Part shown: positions 41,225-53,789 of the stretch, in pieces
Position numbering within the stretch: the first letter of the stretch is position 1
Layout: each line of letters begins with the position of its first letter
Source of the DNA: Rhodospirillum sp.
Lineage (GTDB): Bacteria; Pseudomonadota; Alphaproteobacteria; Dongiales; Dongiaceae
Direction: 5' to 3'
Assembly (NCBI GenBank): GCA_013822765.1
Contig: PNKY01000002.1
Coordinates: 744,001-808,000, forward strand
Length of the DNA stretch: 64,000 bases
The notes under the pieces: generated by a model
Database searches by the model: none
What the model was told of the DNA's origin: nothing
The model's input: the letters and a program-made list of their open reading frames with translations, nothing else
Translations under genes and position numbers: made by a program

Positions 41225-42662
41225 GGTTAGACCCCCGCACAATTTCCCGGAGACGATCGGTTTCCCGTCTCACCGCGGGCGCCAGCCGCAAGGCATCCGT
41301 CAGCGTGACCGTGTTGCGATCCATTTCGACGAACAAGCTCTGATCACGCTTGGCGCGGTGTGGACCGCCGCCGCGACCGCGCGCGCGCTTGCACTCGAAC
41401 TCCTCCCAGGAGCGCGTGCAATAGTGATGGAGGCGGGCCGGGCCTTGCAGAGGCGGCACGGCTGGATTCCGTGGCGGAACTGTGTTGCCGAGCGGATCGA
41501 CCAACCTGCTGCCCGGCGAAAGCCGAGGAAAATGAACGCCCATGTAGGCGACGGCGCGCGGCCGTACCAGCGATTTTATGGTGCCTTCATTGGATCGATC
41601 GGCCTTGGTGAATCGCTCGATCGAGAGGCCGAGATCGCGGTTTCGCAGACCCGCCGATCCGAACACCCGCCAGGCAAGGGCCACCGCACCGATCGTTGGG
41701 TCCGACGGCAGGATGGCGTCGATCGACACGCCATCGTCAAGCATGAGAAACTCATCGAGATCGGCGAACAGGCACCATTCCGGGCCATCGCGCAGCCGCG
41801 CAAGCGCGTGGTTGTATGCCGATGCCTGTTTGTGCACGTGAGACCCGACGTGCCAATAAACGGCATCGATCTCGCCGGCCTTAGCGAGTCTCCGCAAGAT
41901 GCGCCAGGACGCATCGTTGCTGTTGTTGTCATAGATGACGATGCGATCAAAGCCGAGCGCGCGATGGTGCGCGATCCATTCGAGGAGATAGGGCGCCTCG
42001 TTGCGCACGATGCCAACCAGGCCAAGCTTGGCGCCAACCGGGCTCCTCGCGCGCGGGTACCAGCGCTGCTTGCGCTGGATCGTATCGACCGTGGGAATGG
42101 CGGCACTGGGCGTTTCTGCCTTTCGGCCAACGACCCACGACATCAGCGCACCGCCGGCCCGACCATGGCTCAGCGCCACCGCGCCGGCATCGAACAACCG
42201 TCGCAAGCCGGTCGATCGCCGAATGTCCCATCGCGATCCTAGAGTGAGGTCGACGATGCTGGTCGTATGCACGAACCAACCCCCGGGACGCAGCACGCGC
42301 AGCGTTTCGCGCGCCGCGTCGTCCAGGCTGTCGCACAGATGCAGGGCGCGGTCCGCGATCAGGAAGTCGTAGTTGTCGCTCAGCAGCGCCAGGTTCTCGT
42401 TGGTGAATTCCGGATACTCCAGGACCAGCAGGCGCGTCTTGTGAAGGCCTAGGGCCTGCGCCAGCGAAGGAGATCGCCCGATCACGATCGCCGTTTTGTC
42501 GGCGGAATCTTCCGCGGCGAGACGGCCTTTGAGCGCGGCATGCGTGGCGGCGTCGAGAAAGGCCCACTTGGGCCGGCACTCGGTGAAGACCGCCTGCGCC
42601 AAGCGTTCTCGTAGTCGGCGGAAGAAGCGCAGTGCTCGCCGGACCGGTCGGAAGGTCGGCAC
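41214..42662 (-). CDS. Methyltransferase-like/glycosyltransferase fusion
   Basis: 482 residues from GTG 42662, eight bases after the trpE stop. The N-terminal ~190 residues look like a class I methyltransferase domain (NYDFLIADRALHLCDSLDDA, RVLRPGGWFVHTTSIVDL), without a clear GxGxG. The C-terminal ~280 residues are a GT2/GT92-type glycosyltransferase: VGIVRNEAPYLLEWIAHHRA, DNNSNDASWRIL, the DxD motif FADLDEFL, and HHYCTRSWEEFECKRARGRG. Probably modifies a surface polysaccharide. Its position behind trpE is unexpected. Confidence 0.75.
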   Translation of the reverse strand: MPTFRPVRRALRFFRRLRERLAQAVFTECRPKWAFLDAATHAALKGRLAAEDSADKTAIVIGRSPSLAQALGLHKTRLLVLEYPEFTNENLALLSDNYDFLIADRALHLCDSLDDAARETLRVLRPGGWFVHTTSIVDLTLGSRWDIRRSTGLRRLFDAGAVALSHGRAGGALMSWVVGRKAETPSAAIPTVDTIQRKQRWYPRARSPVGAKLGLVGIVRNEAPYLLEWIAHHRALGFDRIVIYDNNSNDASWRILRRLAKAGEIDAVYWHVGSHVHKQASAYNHALARLRDGPEWCLFADLDEFLMLDDGVSIDAILPSDPTIGAVALAWRVFGSAGLRNRDLGLSIERFTKADRSNEGTIKSLVRPRAVAYMGVHFPRLSPGSRLVDPLGNTVPPRNPAVPPLQGPARLHHYCTRSWEEFECKRARGRGGGPHRAKRDQSLFVEMDRNTVTLTDALRLAPAVRRETDRLREIVRGSNRER

Positions 42663-42670
42663 GGTCCGAG

Positions 42671-44188
42671 TTAGGAATTGCCGCGGCCGCTGGCGGCGAA
42701 GCGAACGGCTTCCTGCGCGGCGCGCACCAGGGCGCGGGCCTTGTGCTGGCACTCCTGATGCTCGCTCTCCGCCACGCTGTCGGCGACGATGCCGGCGCCG
42801 GCCTGCACGTACATGACGCCGTCCTTCACCACGGTGGTGCGCAGCGCGATGCAGGTATCCATGCTGCCGTTGGCGGCGAAATAGCCGACGGCGCCGCCAT
42901 AGATGCCGCGTTTCTCCGGCTCGAGCTCCTCGATGATCTCCATCGCGCGCACTTTCGGGGCGCCGGAGACGGTGCCGGCGGGGAAGCCCGCCATCAGCGC
43001 GTCCATGGCATCGTGCTTCGGATCGATCGTGCCTTCCACGTTGGAGACGATGTGCATGACGTGCGAGTAGTTCTCGATCTTCATGCGCTCGGTGACCCGG
43101 ACGCTGCCGACCTTGGCGACCCGGCCGACATCGTTGCGGCCGAGATCGAGCAGCATCAGGTGTTCCGCCAGCTCCTTCTGGTCGGCCAGCAGGTCGGCGG
43201 CCAGCGCGCGGTCTTCGTCCGGCGTCTTGCCGCGCGGCCGGGTGCCGGCGATCGGGCGGATGGTGACCGTGTCGTCGCGCAGCCGCACCAGGATCTCCGG
43301 GCTGGAGCCGATGACCGAGAAGCCGCCGAAGTCGAGATAGAACAGGAACGGCGAGGGGTTGAGCCGGCGCAGCGAGCGGTAGAGCGCCAGCGGCGGCAAC
43401 TGGAACGGCAGGCGGAAGCGCTGCGACAGCACGACCTGGAAGATGTCGCCGGCCAGGATGTATTCCTTGGCGCGGTCCACCATGGCGCGGAACGCCTCCG
43501 GCGCCATGTTCGATTCCGGCTCCGGCAGGTCGAGCAACACGCCGTTGTTGGAGCGCTGCTGCGGCAGGGCGCGATCCAGGTCGTGGACGATGTCGGACAG
43601 CCGCTCCATCGCCTGGTTGTAGGCCGCGCGCGCGTTGCCGCCGGCAGCGGGCCAGATCGGCGTCACCACCGTGATCATGTCCTCGACGCTGTCGAAGATC
43701 GCCATCACCGTCGGACGCAGGAAGATGCTGTCCGGCAGGTTGAGCTTCTCGGGCTTGAGGTCCGGCAGCTTCTCCACCAGCCGCACCGTGTCGTACGACA
43801 TATAGCCGAACAGGCCGGACGCCATCGGCGGCAGGCCCTGCGGCAGCTCGATGCGTGATTCCGCGATCAGGGCGCGCAGCGACGCCTGCGCTCCGTTTGT
43901 CTCCGCCACGAACCGGTCGGGCTGAAAGCGCGCATCGCGGTTGATCTCCGCCTTGTCGCCGCGGCAGCGCCAGATCACGTCGGGCTTGAGCCCGATGAGA
44001 GAGTAGCGCCCGCGCGAGCGGCCGCCTTCGACCGACTCCAGCAGAAATGAATTGGGGCGCCCGTCCGCCAGCTTGAGCAGGGCGGAGACCGGCGTCTCGA
44101 GGTCCGCGATCAGGCGGGTCCAGACGACCTGCGGCTTCCCGGCATCATAGGTGGCGGCGAACTTCTCGAACGCGGGCTCGACGTTCAT
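42671..44188 (-). CDS. trpE: Anthranilate synthase component I
   Basis: 505 residues. The tryptophan feedback motif is present as SFLLES; the catalytic chorismate-binding domain shows AGDIFQVVLSQRF, IAGTRPRGKTPDEDRALAADL, KELAEHLMLLDLGRNDVGRV and FPAGTVSGAPKVRAMEII. Its ATG overlaps the ppiD stop (ATGA). No trpG, trpD or trpC follows, unlike the usual alphaproteobacterial order. No leader-peptide attenuator is visible, since the gene follows directly after ppiD. Confidence 0.96.
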   Translation of the reverse strand: MNVEPAFEKFAATYDAGKPQVVWTRLIADLETPVSALLKLADGRPNSFLLESVEGGRSRGRYSLIGLKPDVIWRCRGDKAEINRDARFQPDRFVAETNGAQASLRALIAESRIELPQGLPPMASGLFGYMSYDTVRLVEKLPDLKPEKLNLPDSIFLRPTVMAIFDSVEDMITVVTPIWPAAGGNARAAYNQAMERLSDIVHDLDRALPQQRSNNGVLLDLPEPESNMAPEAFRAMVDRAKEYILAGDIFQVVLSQRFRLPFQLPPLALYRSLRRLNPSPFLFYLDFGGFSVIGSSPEILVRLRDDTVTIRPIAGTRPRGKTPDEDRALAADLLADQKELAEHLMLLDLGRNDVGRVAKVGSVRVTERMKIENYSHVMHIVSNVEGTIDPKHDAMDALMAGFPAGTVSGAPKVRAMEIIEELEPEKRGIYGGAVGYFAANGSMDTCIALRTTVVKDGVMYVQAGAGIVADSVAESEHQECQHKARALVRAAQEAVRFAASGRGNS

Positions 44189-46053
44189 TGCTCGGTCGCG
44201 ATCATTTTCTGGATCACGTCGTCGTTGCGCACGACCTTGACCTCCTGGCCGAGCGCGAACAGGAACTCGGCGTAGAGATCCTTGCGCATGGTGTTGGAGA
44301 GGCTCTTGGAGAGTTCCGCAACCTTGTCCTTGCTGTCCTCCGGCTTGGCCGGCGTGATGGCCGAGACGCGCGCGACGATTGCGCCGTCGGCGGTGCGCCC
44401 GGTCGCGGCCTCGCCCTGCTTCACCGCGAACAGTTTCTGCGCCAGCGATGGATCGATCGCGCCGTCGCCCTTGTCGCGCGTGAATGGGTTGCTGGTCTGC
44501 AGCACTAGGCCAATGCTCTTGCCGAGCGCGGCCAGGTCGCCGGCTTTGGTCTTGTCGGCGATCTCCTTGGCCTTGGCATCGGCGGCGTCGCGCCGCGCCT
44601 TGGTCAGCCAGTCCTGCTTCGCCTGTTCCGCGACCTCGGTCAACGGCTTGGCTTCCGCCGGCGTCACGCCGGTGACCTGCACGAGCGCATAGGAACCGTC
44701 GCTGAGCGTGGTGACGAGGCTGGTCTGGCCGGATTCGGTTTGCTGGGCGAGCTGCTGGATCTCCGGGATGACGTTGACGTCTTTGCCGTCGCGATCCTTG
44801 CCGGAGGAATCCACCGCGTCGTACTTCTGCACGGGAAGCTGCAGCTGCTTCGCGGCTTCTTCGATCGAGGCGCCGCCGGCGAGGCTATCGTCGAGCTGGT
44901 CGATCACCGAGACCATCGCGTCGCCCGCCTGGCCCAGAGCGAGTTCCTGGCGCAGCTGATCCTTCACCTCGTCGAACGTCTTGGTCGAGCCCGGCGTGAT
45001 CGCCTTGACGTGCACGACATGCAGGCCGAACGCGCTCTTGATCGGGTCGGAGACGCCATCTGCGGGCAGGGCGAAGCTCTGCTCCGCGATATCGGCGGGC
45101 AGGTTATCCTTGGTGATGTCGCCGAGATCGACCGGCGTGCCGCCCGTCGTCTCCTTCACGGCGTCGGCAAAGCTCTTGCCGCCTTTGACCGCCGCGATGA
45201 TCGCATCGGCCTTGGCCTGGTCCTGCACCACGACCTGCTCGACCGCGCGCGATTCCGGCGTGGCGAATTCTGCCTGACGCTCGTCGAACGATTTCTTCAC
45301 TTGGTCGTCTGCGATCTTGACGTCCTTGGCGAAGTCCTCGGCTTTCAGGTGGAGGGCGGTGAAGGCGCGGTATTCCGGCCGCTGATACTGCGCGATGTTG
45401 TCCTTGTAGAACTTATCCAGCGTCGCCTGGTCCGGATCCTTTACCTCGGCCATGCTGGCATCCGGGATGACCAGGAACTCCGCGGTGCGCGTCTCGTTGA
45501 GATAGGCGTATACCCGGTCCACCAGAACCGGCGGCATGGCCAGCGCGCCAAAGGTCGGCCCAGTCAGCTGCTGCATCCGCATCTCATCCTGACGGATCTG
45601 CACATAGCCCGCCTCGCTGAGGCCGTTCTCGCTGAGGACCGCGAGGAACTGGTTGCGGTCGAACTGCCCGAGGCCGTTGCGGAACGCCGGGTTGTTCTGG
45701 ATGTCGGCGACCGCGACCGCCTGCGGGATGGTGAGATCGAGCTGGTCGGCATAGTGGCGCAGCAGCATCTGGCTGGTCTGCTGGCTGATGATCTGGTCGA
45801 TGCCGCCGAGCGCGGCGAACTGCTCAGCATTGATGTCGAGGCCTTGCTGGCGGAACTGCTGCAAGCGGCGGCGCAGATCGCGATCGAACTCCTGGGGGCT
45901 ATAGGTCAATTCGCCCACCTCCAGCACTGGTTTGCTCAGGCCGCGGTTCGCGAAAATATCGCCAATGCCCCACGCCGCGAACGCGACGATGAGAATGCCG
46001 AACAGGCCATAGACAAGCCAGGACTTGGACCCTTTGCGGATGGAAGTGAGCAT
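44185..46053 (-). CDS. ppiD: Peptidyl-prolyl isomerase/chaperone PpiD
   Basis: 622 residues. N-terminal membrane anchor (SWLVYGLFGILIVAFAAWGI), SurA-type chaperone region (~35-190), and a parvulin domain around 265-355 (KGGKSFADAVKETTGGTPVD, SAFGLHVVHVKAI). Periplasmic folding of exported proteins. The start ATG 46053 is fixed by the family N-terminus MLTSIRKGSKSW. Divergent from tpiA, overlapping trpE by 4 bases. Confidence 0.93.
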   Translation of the reverse strand: MLTSIRKGSKSWLVYGLFGILIVAFAAWGIGDIFANRGLSKPVLEVGELTYSPQEFDRDLRRRLQQFRQQGLDINAEQFAALGGIDQIISQQTSQMLLRHYADQLDLTIPQAVAVADIQNNPAFRNGLGQFDRNQFLAVLSENGLSEAGYVQIRQDEMRMQQLTGPTFGALAMPPVLVDRVYAYLNETRTAEFLVIPDASMAEVKDPDQATLDKFYKDNIAQYQRPEYRAFTALHLKAEDFAKDVKIADDQVKKSFDERQAEFATPESRAVEQVVVQDQAKADAIIAAVKGGKSFADAVKETTGGTPVDLGDITKDNLPADIAEQSFALPADGVSDPIKSAFGLHVVHVKAITPGSTKTFDEVKDQLRQELALGQAGDAMVSVIDQLDDSLAGGASIEEAAKQLQLPVQKYDAVDSSGKDRDGKDVNVIPEIQQLAQQTESGQTSLVTTLSDGSYALVQVTGVTPAEAKPLTEVAEQAKQDWLTKARRDAADAKAKEIADKTKAGDLAALGKSIGLVLQTSNPFTRDKGDGAIDPSLAQKLFAVKQGEAATGRTADGAIVARVSAITPAKPEDSKDKVAELSKSLSNTMRKDLYAEFLFALGQEVKVVRNDDVIQKMIATEQ

Positions 46054-46218
46054 GATGCCCCAATCATTGAAAAATCGGCGCGCATCATAGGGATGCACCC
46101 CCATAGCAGCAAGGGTCGTGGCAACGGCGGTGCGGCGTGCCGATGGGGTCGAACGGAACGGCTGACGGCCAAAAAGCCCTGTGCTAACAAGCGTCTCCCG
46201 CCTCTGGAAGGATGAGCC

Positions 46219-46986
46219 ATGAGTGCCTCGCGCCTGCGCCCACTGATCGCCGGAAACTGGAAAATGAACGGCAGCCGCGCCCAGACCGAGGCCCTGGTAC
46301 AGGACCTCAAGGGCCGCTTGGCGTCGCAGCCGGGGCTCGCGGCCGACCTGCTGGTCTGCCCGCCCGCGCCCTATGTGGCCCAGGCCGCGGCGCTGACCGC
46401 CGGCAGCGCGCTCGCGGTGGGCGGCCAGGACTGCCATGCCAAGCAATCCGGTGCCCATACCGGCGATGTCTCGGCCGCGATGCTGGCGGATGCCGGCGGC
46501 CGCTACGTGATCGTCGGCCATTCCGAGCGCCGCGCCGACCATGGGGAAGGCAGCGAGCTGGTGGCCGCCAAGGCCAAGGCGGCGCATGAGGCGGGCCTGA
46601 TCGCCATCGTGTGCGTCGGCGAGACCGAGGCCGAGCGCGACCGCGGCGCCACCCTGGATGTCATTTCGTCGCAGCTCGAAGGCTCGGTCCCGGCCGACGC
46701 CGAGGCCGCCAACCTGGTCATTGCCTACGAGCCGGTCTGGGCCATCGGCACCGGCCGCACGCCGACGCCCGAGGACGTGGCCACGGTCCATGCCCATATC
46801 CGCGGGCTGCTCAAGGCCTGGTTCAAGGATGGGCCGGAGATGCGCATCCTCTACGGCGGTTCGGTCAAAGGGTCCAATGCCGGCAGCCTGATGCACGTAC
46901 CCGAGGTCAACGGCGCCCTGGTCGGCGGGGCCAGCCTCAAGGCCGAGGAATTCTGGGCGATCGCCCTTGCCGCGGCGGGCGCCTAG
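46219..46986 (+). CDS. tpiA: Triosephosphate isomerase
   Basis: 255 residues, TIM barrel. IAGNWKMNG (catalytic Lys), [10 protein letters not shown] (His), [17 protein letters not shown] (Glu) and [13 protein letters not shown] are all intact. Opens a row of housekeeping genes with secG and pyrG; GGAAGGATGAGCC precedes the start. Confidence 0.97.
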   Translation: MSASRLRPLIAGNWKMNGSRAQTEALVQDLKGRLASQPGLAADLLVCPPAPYVAQAAALTAGSALAVGGQDCHAKQSGAHTGDVSAAMLADAGGRYVIVGHSERRADHGEGSELVAAKAKAAHEAGLIAIVCVGETEAERDRGATLDVISSQLEGSVPADAEAANLVIAYEPVWAIGTGRTPTPEDVATVHAHIRGLLKAWFKDGPEMRILYGGSVKGSNAGSLMHVPEVNGALVGGASLKAEEFWAIALAAAGA

Positions 46987-47061
46987 GCCAATATTCCGGC
47001 TGGCGAAGCCCTTGAAAAGCGGATAGAACCCGCGCCGTTCCCCGCAATGGTTGGATAGAGC

Positions 47062-47472
47062 ATGATCGTCCTTGTGGTAATTCACGTCCTGATCGCCATC
47101 GCCTTGGTGGGCGCGATCCTTCTGCAGAAGAAGGAGGGCGGCATCGGCGGCCTGGGCGGCGGCGGCAGTGGCGGCCTCGGCGGCCTGATGTCCGGGCGCG
47201 CCAAGGCGGACGGGCTCAGCAAGATGACCGGCATCCTGGCGACGGCGTTTTTCGTGATCAGCCTGACGCTGGCGTGGATCAGCACCCACAACGCTGGGCC
47301 GAGCGAGATCGTGCCCGGAACCATCGGGACGACGGCGCCAGCGACGGCGCCTGCGGAAGGAACTGCGCCGGCGACTGGAACGACGGATGGCGGAGCGGCA
47401 ACCGGCGGCACTGCACCGGCGGAAACTGCACCGGCACAGCCAGCGACTCCAGCGGTGCCGGCGGGGGATTAA
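47062..47472 (+). CDS. secG: Protein translocase subunit SecG
   Basis: 136 residues. Two membrane helices (about 2-20 and 54-73) around the conserved ILLQKKEGGIGGLGGGG loop, then a long Ala/Thr/Gly/Pro-rich C-terminal tail typical of alphaproteobacterial SecG. Part of SecYEG. 75 bases after tpiA. Confidence 0.94.
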   Translation: MIVLVVIHVLIAIALVGAILLQKKEGGIGGLGGGGSGGLGGLMSGRAKADGLSKMTGILATAFFVISLTLAWISTHNAGPSEIVPGTIGTTAPATAPAEGTAPATGTTDGGAATGGTAPAETAPAQPATPAVPAGD

Positions 47473-47572
47473 ATCTCTCCCGCCAAGGGTTTTTCGTCAA
47501 TCCGACTCGGGTGATCCCAGAGGAGATTGTTTCCTTGCTGGGGCCGCCCGACTCGTTTCATAAAGTCGGCCC

Positions 47573-49198
<1,626 letters not shown>

Positions 49199-49208
49199 GG
49201 TGGCTGTC

Positions 49209-50060
49209 ATGACCAAGCCGCGCCGCGTGAAGATCCACAATCTGGAGATCGGCAACGACAGGCCGTTCGCCTTGATCGCCGGCCCGTGCCAGCTTGAGAG
49301 CCGCGCCCACGCGCACGAGATGTGCCAGGCGCTGACCGAGCTTACGCGCAGCCTCGGCATCGGCCTTATCTACAAAACCAGCTTCGACAAGGCGAACCGC
49401 ACCAGCTCGACCGCCGCGCGCGGCCTCGGCATGGAAAAGAGCCTGCCGATCCTGGCAGAGTTGCGCGCGACCTTCGACGTGCCGGTGCTGACCGACGTGC
49501 ACGCGCCGGAACAGTGTGCGCCGGTCGCCGAAGCGGTCGACGTGCTGCAGATCCCCGCCTTCCTGTGCCGGCAGACGGATCTGGTGGTGGCGGCGGCATT
49601 GACCGGCCGCGCGGTCAACATCAAGAAGGGCCAGTTCCTCGCGCCCTGGGACATGAAGAACGTCGCCGCCAAGTGCCACGACGCCGGCAACGACAGCGTG
49701 CTGCTGTGCGAGCGTGGCGCCAGCTTCGGCTACAACACGCTGGTCAGCGACATGCGCGCTTTGCCGATTCTCGCGGAGACCGGTTATCCGGTGGTGTTCG
49801 ACGCGACGCATTCGGTACAACAGCCGGGCGGACAGGGCACCACGAGCGGCGGCCAGCGCGAGTTCGTGCCGGTGCTGGCGCGCGCCGCCGTCGCAATCGG
49901 CGTCGCCGCCGTCTTCATGGAGACGCACCAGGACCCCGACCACGCGCCGTCCGACGGCCCCAACATGGTGCCGTTCAAGCACCTCCGCCGTGTGCTCGAA
50001 ACCCTGCTCGCGTTCGACAAGATCGCCAAGTCCCGGCCGATCGAGAATATCGCGCCGTAA
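49209..50060 (+). CDS. kdsA: KDO-8-phosphate synthase, metal-dependent class
   Basis: 283 residues from ATG 49209 (AAGGTGG 5 bases upstream). Condenses PEP and arabinose 5-phosphate for lipopolysaccharide core. [11 protein letters not shown] has Cys27 where metal-independent enzymes have Asn, so it should need a divalent metal. Also [12 protein letters not shown], and [20 protein letters not shown]. Order pyrG-kdsA-eno is conserved, with two inserted genes here. Confidence 0.94.
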   Translation: MTKPRRVKIHNLEIGNDRPFALIAGPCQLESRAHAHEMCQALTELTRSLGIGLIYKTSFDKANRTSSTAARGLGMEKSLPILAELRATFDVPVLTDVHAPEQCAPVAEAVDVLQIPAFLCRQTDLVVAAALTGRAVNIKKGQFLAPWDMKNVAAKCHDAGNDSVLLCERGASFGYNTLVSDMRALPILAETGYPVVFDATHSVQQPGGQGTTSGGQREFVPVLARAAVAIGVAAVFMETHQDPDHAPSDGPNMVPFKHLRRVLETLLAFDKIAKSRPIENIAP

Positions 50061-50116
50061 TCGGACACCGCCGCCCAGCGTTCCAACTCTCCTTCCAAAT
50101 TATTAGGAGTCATTGC

Positions 50117-50542
50117 GTGGCTGTTCACGCCGCACATCTATTCGTCATCACCGGCGGACCCGGTTCCGGCAAGACCACGCTGATCGATGCCTTGGCGCGG
50201 GCAGGCTTCGCGCGTACCGTCGAGGCGGGCCGCGCCATCATCCAGAATCAGCAAGCGATCGACGGGCCGGTGCCACGCGCCCCGGCGCATGTCCGGCAAG
50301 CCGCCACGCAGTTCCGCTACAACCGCCGCGTCTTCATTGCGCCGCCTTGCGCCGAAATCTACGAGCCCGACGCCGAGCGCAAGCAGAGCTTCGCAGAAGC
50401 TGTCTGGACCTGCGACGCAATGGTCGCGACCTACGAAGCGCTCGGCCACGGCCTGATCGAGCTGCCGCGCTGCAGTATCGCCGCGGGTCGCGTTCTTGAG
50501 GACCAAGGTCCACGATTGACCGTAAACCTCGAACCGGCCTAG
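50117..50542 (+). pseudogene. AAA-family ATPase with internal deletion
   Basis: 141 residues from GTG 50117 (AGGAG 7 bases upstream). The P-loop FVITGGPGSGKTTLIDALAR and the end FRYNRRVFIAPPCAEIYEPD, ERKQSFAEAVWTCDAMVATY match the AAA_28-type ATPases of about 175-190 residues. Between AIIQNQQAIDGP and VPRAPAHVRQAA some 50-60 residues are missing, including the usual FDRGIPD-like aspartate segment, so ATP hydrolysis is doubtful. The frame is still open; it may be a decaying gene or a small altered P-loop protein. Confidence 0.65.
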
Positions 50543-50552
50543 GGTTTTCGCC

Positions 50553-51860
50553 ATGGAAGGCGACAGCCGAGACTCCGCAGTGCCGGCGGCGAGCCCAACC
50601 GACGATGAGCCGGATCGGGGCAGGTTCGGCCAATTCCAGAACCTGATCGAGCGCACGCGACAGCACCGCGCCTACACCCTGGTCGGCTACGTGGTCCGGC
50701 GGTTCAGCCGGGATTCCTGCGCCTCGGTTGCTTCGTCGCTCAGCTACACGTCGCTGCTGGCGATGGTGCCGATGATGGCGATCGGCCTCGCCATGTTCGC
50801 GGCGTTCCCGGCCTTCAGCGGCATGCGCGATACATTGCTGCGGAGCTTGATCGAGAATGCGGCGCCCAGCTTGGCGGTCATGGTCGAAGAGCATCTCCAG
50901 ACTTTCATCCGCAACGCCGGCGAGACCACGGGCGTCGGCATCCTTGGTCTGGCGGTAACCGCCCTTCTGCTCATCAACACCATACAGACCGCGTTCGATC
51001 GGATCTGGGGCGGCGGGCGCGGGTTCAAGATCCAGAGGTTCCCGGTCTATTGGGCGCTGATCACATTAGGCCCGATCCTGTTCGGCATTGCGTTCTCGAT
51101 CTCCAGCTATGCGTTCGCGCTCGCCCAATCGTCGAGCTACATGTCGGACGCGTTGCGGCTTTATTCCTGGATTGCGCCGTTCCTTCTCGAGGCGGTCGGG
51201 TTCCTGCTGTTCTATCGCCTGATCCCGACGCGGCCGGTGCGCTGGTCGGATGCGGCGTGCGGCGCCGTCATTGCGGCCGTGATGTTCGAACTCCTGAAGC
51301 GAGGCTTCGGGTATTATCTCGGGATGCTGACCGGCTACCAGACGCTCTACGGCGCGCTGGCGACGCTGCCGATCTTTCTCGTCTGGATGTACCTCGGCTG
51401 GCTGGTGGTGCTGATCGGCGCGGAGATCACCGCATCGCTGCCGGAGTGGCGTTCCGGCCGGCGCGATCCGGACGAGCGGCCGCGGCGAGGCGATGTGCTG
51501 GGTCTGGCTCTTGGCGCGCTCGCCAGCCTGCGCAAGATCCAGAGCACGACGAGCGGTGGAGAGAAACTGGACTATCTGAGCCGCGAGTTGGGCGCCGAAA
51601 TCGGCAAGCTCACCTACGTCATGGACATGCTGCGCGGGTCACGCTTCGTGGTTCGCAGCGACAATCGCCGCTGGGTTCTGGCGCGCGACCTCAACGACGT
51701 TACACTCAACGACCTGGTCACCGCCCTCAATCTCAGCCTGGCGGATATCCAGGACGTTCCGCGGCAGACCAAGGAAGTCATGACAGACCTTGCCGCCGCC
51801 GAGCGCGGCCTGCTCGACCGGACTGTCGAAGACACCCTGAAATCCCACGGTTTGCGCTGA
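50553..51860 (+). CDS. YihY/BrkB family membrane protein
   Basis: 435 residues. Six membrane helices in the first ~290 residues with SASSLSYTSLLAMVP-like (here SVASSLSYTSLLAMVPMMAI), AFDRIWGGGRGFKIQRFPVY and the final VWMYLGWLVVLIGAEITASL; then a long soluble C-terminus with LADIQDVPRQTKEVMTDLAA resembling winged-helix extensions seen in this family. Function of YihY proteins is unclear (once misannotated RNase BN). Confidence 0.9.
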   Translation: MEGDSRDSAVPAASPTDDEPDRGRFGQFQNLIERTRQHRAYTLVGYVVRRFSRDSCASVASSLSYTSLLAMVPMMAIGLAMFAAFPAFSGMRDTLLRSLIENAAPSLAVMVEEHLQTFIRNAGETTGVGILGLAVTALLLINTIQTAFDRIWGGGRGFKIQRFPVYWALITLGPILFGIAFSISSYAFALAQSSSYMSDALRLYSWIAPFLLEAVGFLLFYRLIPTRPVRWSDAACGAVIAAVMFELLKRGFGYYLGMLTGYQTLYGALATLPIFLVWMYLGWLVVLIGAEITASLPEWRSGRRDPDERPRRGDVLGLALGALASLRKIQSTTSGGEKLDYLSRELGAEIGKLTYVMDMLRGSRFVVRSDNRRWVLARDLNDVTLNDLVTALNLSLADIQDVPRQTKEVMTDLAAAERGLLDRTVEDTLKSHGLR

Positions 51861-51912
51861 TTTGTGCCGGTCGCCGGATTTTCCCTGGACCCCCGGGGTG
51901 CCTGCGATATAA

Positions 51913-53229
<1,317 letters not shown>

Positions 53230-53246
53230 CACGCGCAATTCTGTTG

Positions 53247-53278
53247 ACGAGACGAATCGGAGTGTGATTCCGTCTCGT
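53247..53278 (+). promoter_or_regulatory. Hairpin with the ribosome site of ftsB in its loop
   Basis: ACGAGACGAATC (53247-53258) pairs with GATT-C-CGTCTCGT (53266-53278): 12 base pairs with one bulged C and a 7-base loop GGAGTGT that holds GGAG. The stem ends one base before the ATG at 53280. No T-run follows, so it is not a normal terminator for eno. It could restrict or time translation of the division protein. Confidence 0.6.
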
Positions 53279-53279
53279 G

Positions 53280-53624
53280 ATGCAGGTTTCTCGCGAATTC
53301 AGCCGGCGACTCAAGTCTTTGGCGGCCCAGCTTCTGGGCGCGTGCGTCGCCGGCTACTTCATCTATCACGCCGTCCAGGGCGATCGCGGCATCCTCGCCT
53401 GGCTGCGCGTCACCCAGCAGCTCGAGGCGGCGCAGGTCGAGCTGACGAAGAGCGGAACTGATCGCGCCGCGCTGGAGCAGCGGGTCGCGCTGCTCAACAA
53501 CTCCTCGCTCGATCTCGACATGCTGGAAGAGCGCGCGCGCGTCATGCTCAATTTCAGCGATCCCGACGATGTCGTGATCTTCCTGCCGAGCAATAAACCT
53601 GCCGGCAGCACACCGCAAAGATAG
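53280..53624 (+). CDS. ftsB: Septum formation initiator FtsB/DivIC family
   Basis: 114 residues. One membrane helix (about 17-34), then a periplasmic coiled coil (QQLEAAQVELTKSGTDRAAL) and the family end DMLEERARVMLNFSDPDDVV. Part of the FtsQLB division subcomplex. ATG 53280 or the GTG one codon before. Lies between eno and pdhA as in most alphaproteobacteria. Confidence 0.92.
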   Translation: MQVSREFSRRLKSLAAQLLGACVAGYFIYHAVQGDRGILAWLRVTQQLEAAQVELTKSGTDRAALEQRVALLNNSSLDLDMLEERARVMLNFSDPDDVVIFLPSNKPAGSTPQR

Positions 53625-53694
53625 CGAAAATTCCCTGATTAACCGTTTTTAAGTTAATCATGTATTTGCCATTGAAAACAAAAGCTTATCTCCC

Positions 53695-53723
53695 TTGCTT
53701 TTTGCGGTTTCGCTAACCATAAT
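53695..53723 (+). promoter_or_regulatory. Putative promoter of the pyruvate dehydrogenase operon
   Basis: TTGCTT (53695-53700), 17-base spacer, CATAAT (53718-53723), in an AT-rich 165-base gap before pdhA. Implied start near 53730. Confidence 0.5.
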
Positions 53724-53789
53724 TCGTCAAAAGCGGTTCAACCCGCCTATTGTTCCTAGCTCGCCACTCCAGCCAGTCAGGGGTCCACC

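Noticed and set aside
46054..47289. Extension of the ppiD frame up to 47289
   Set aside because: The upstream part is antisense to tpiA and secG; the family N-terminus and the membrane anchor fix the start at 46053.
53639..53657. TTAACC and repeated TTAA sequences between ftsB and pdhA, resembling CtrA half-sites
   Set aside because: Spacing is 6 rather than the 7 of the CtrA consensus, and single half-sites are expected by chance in an AT-rich gap.
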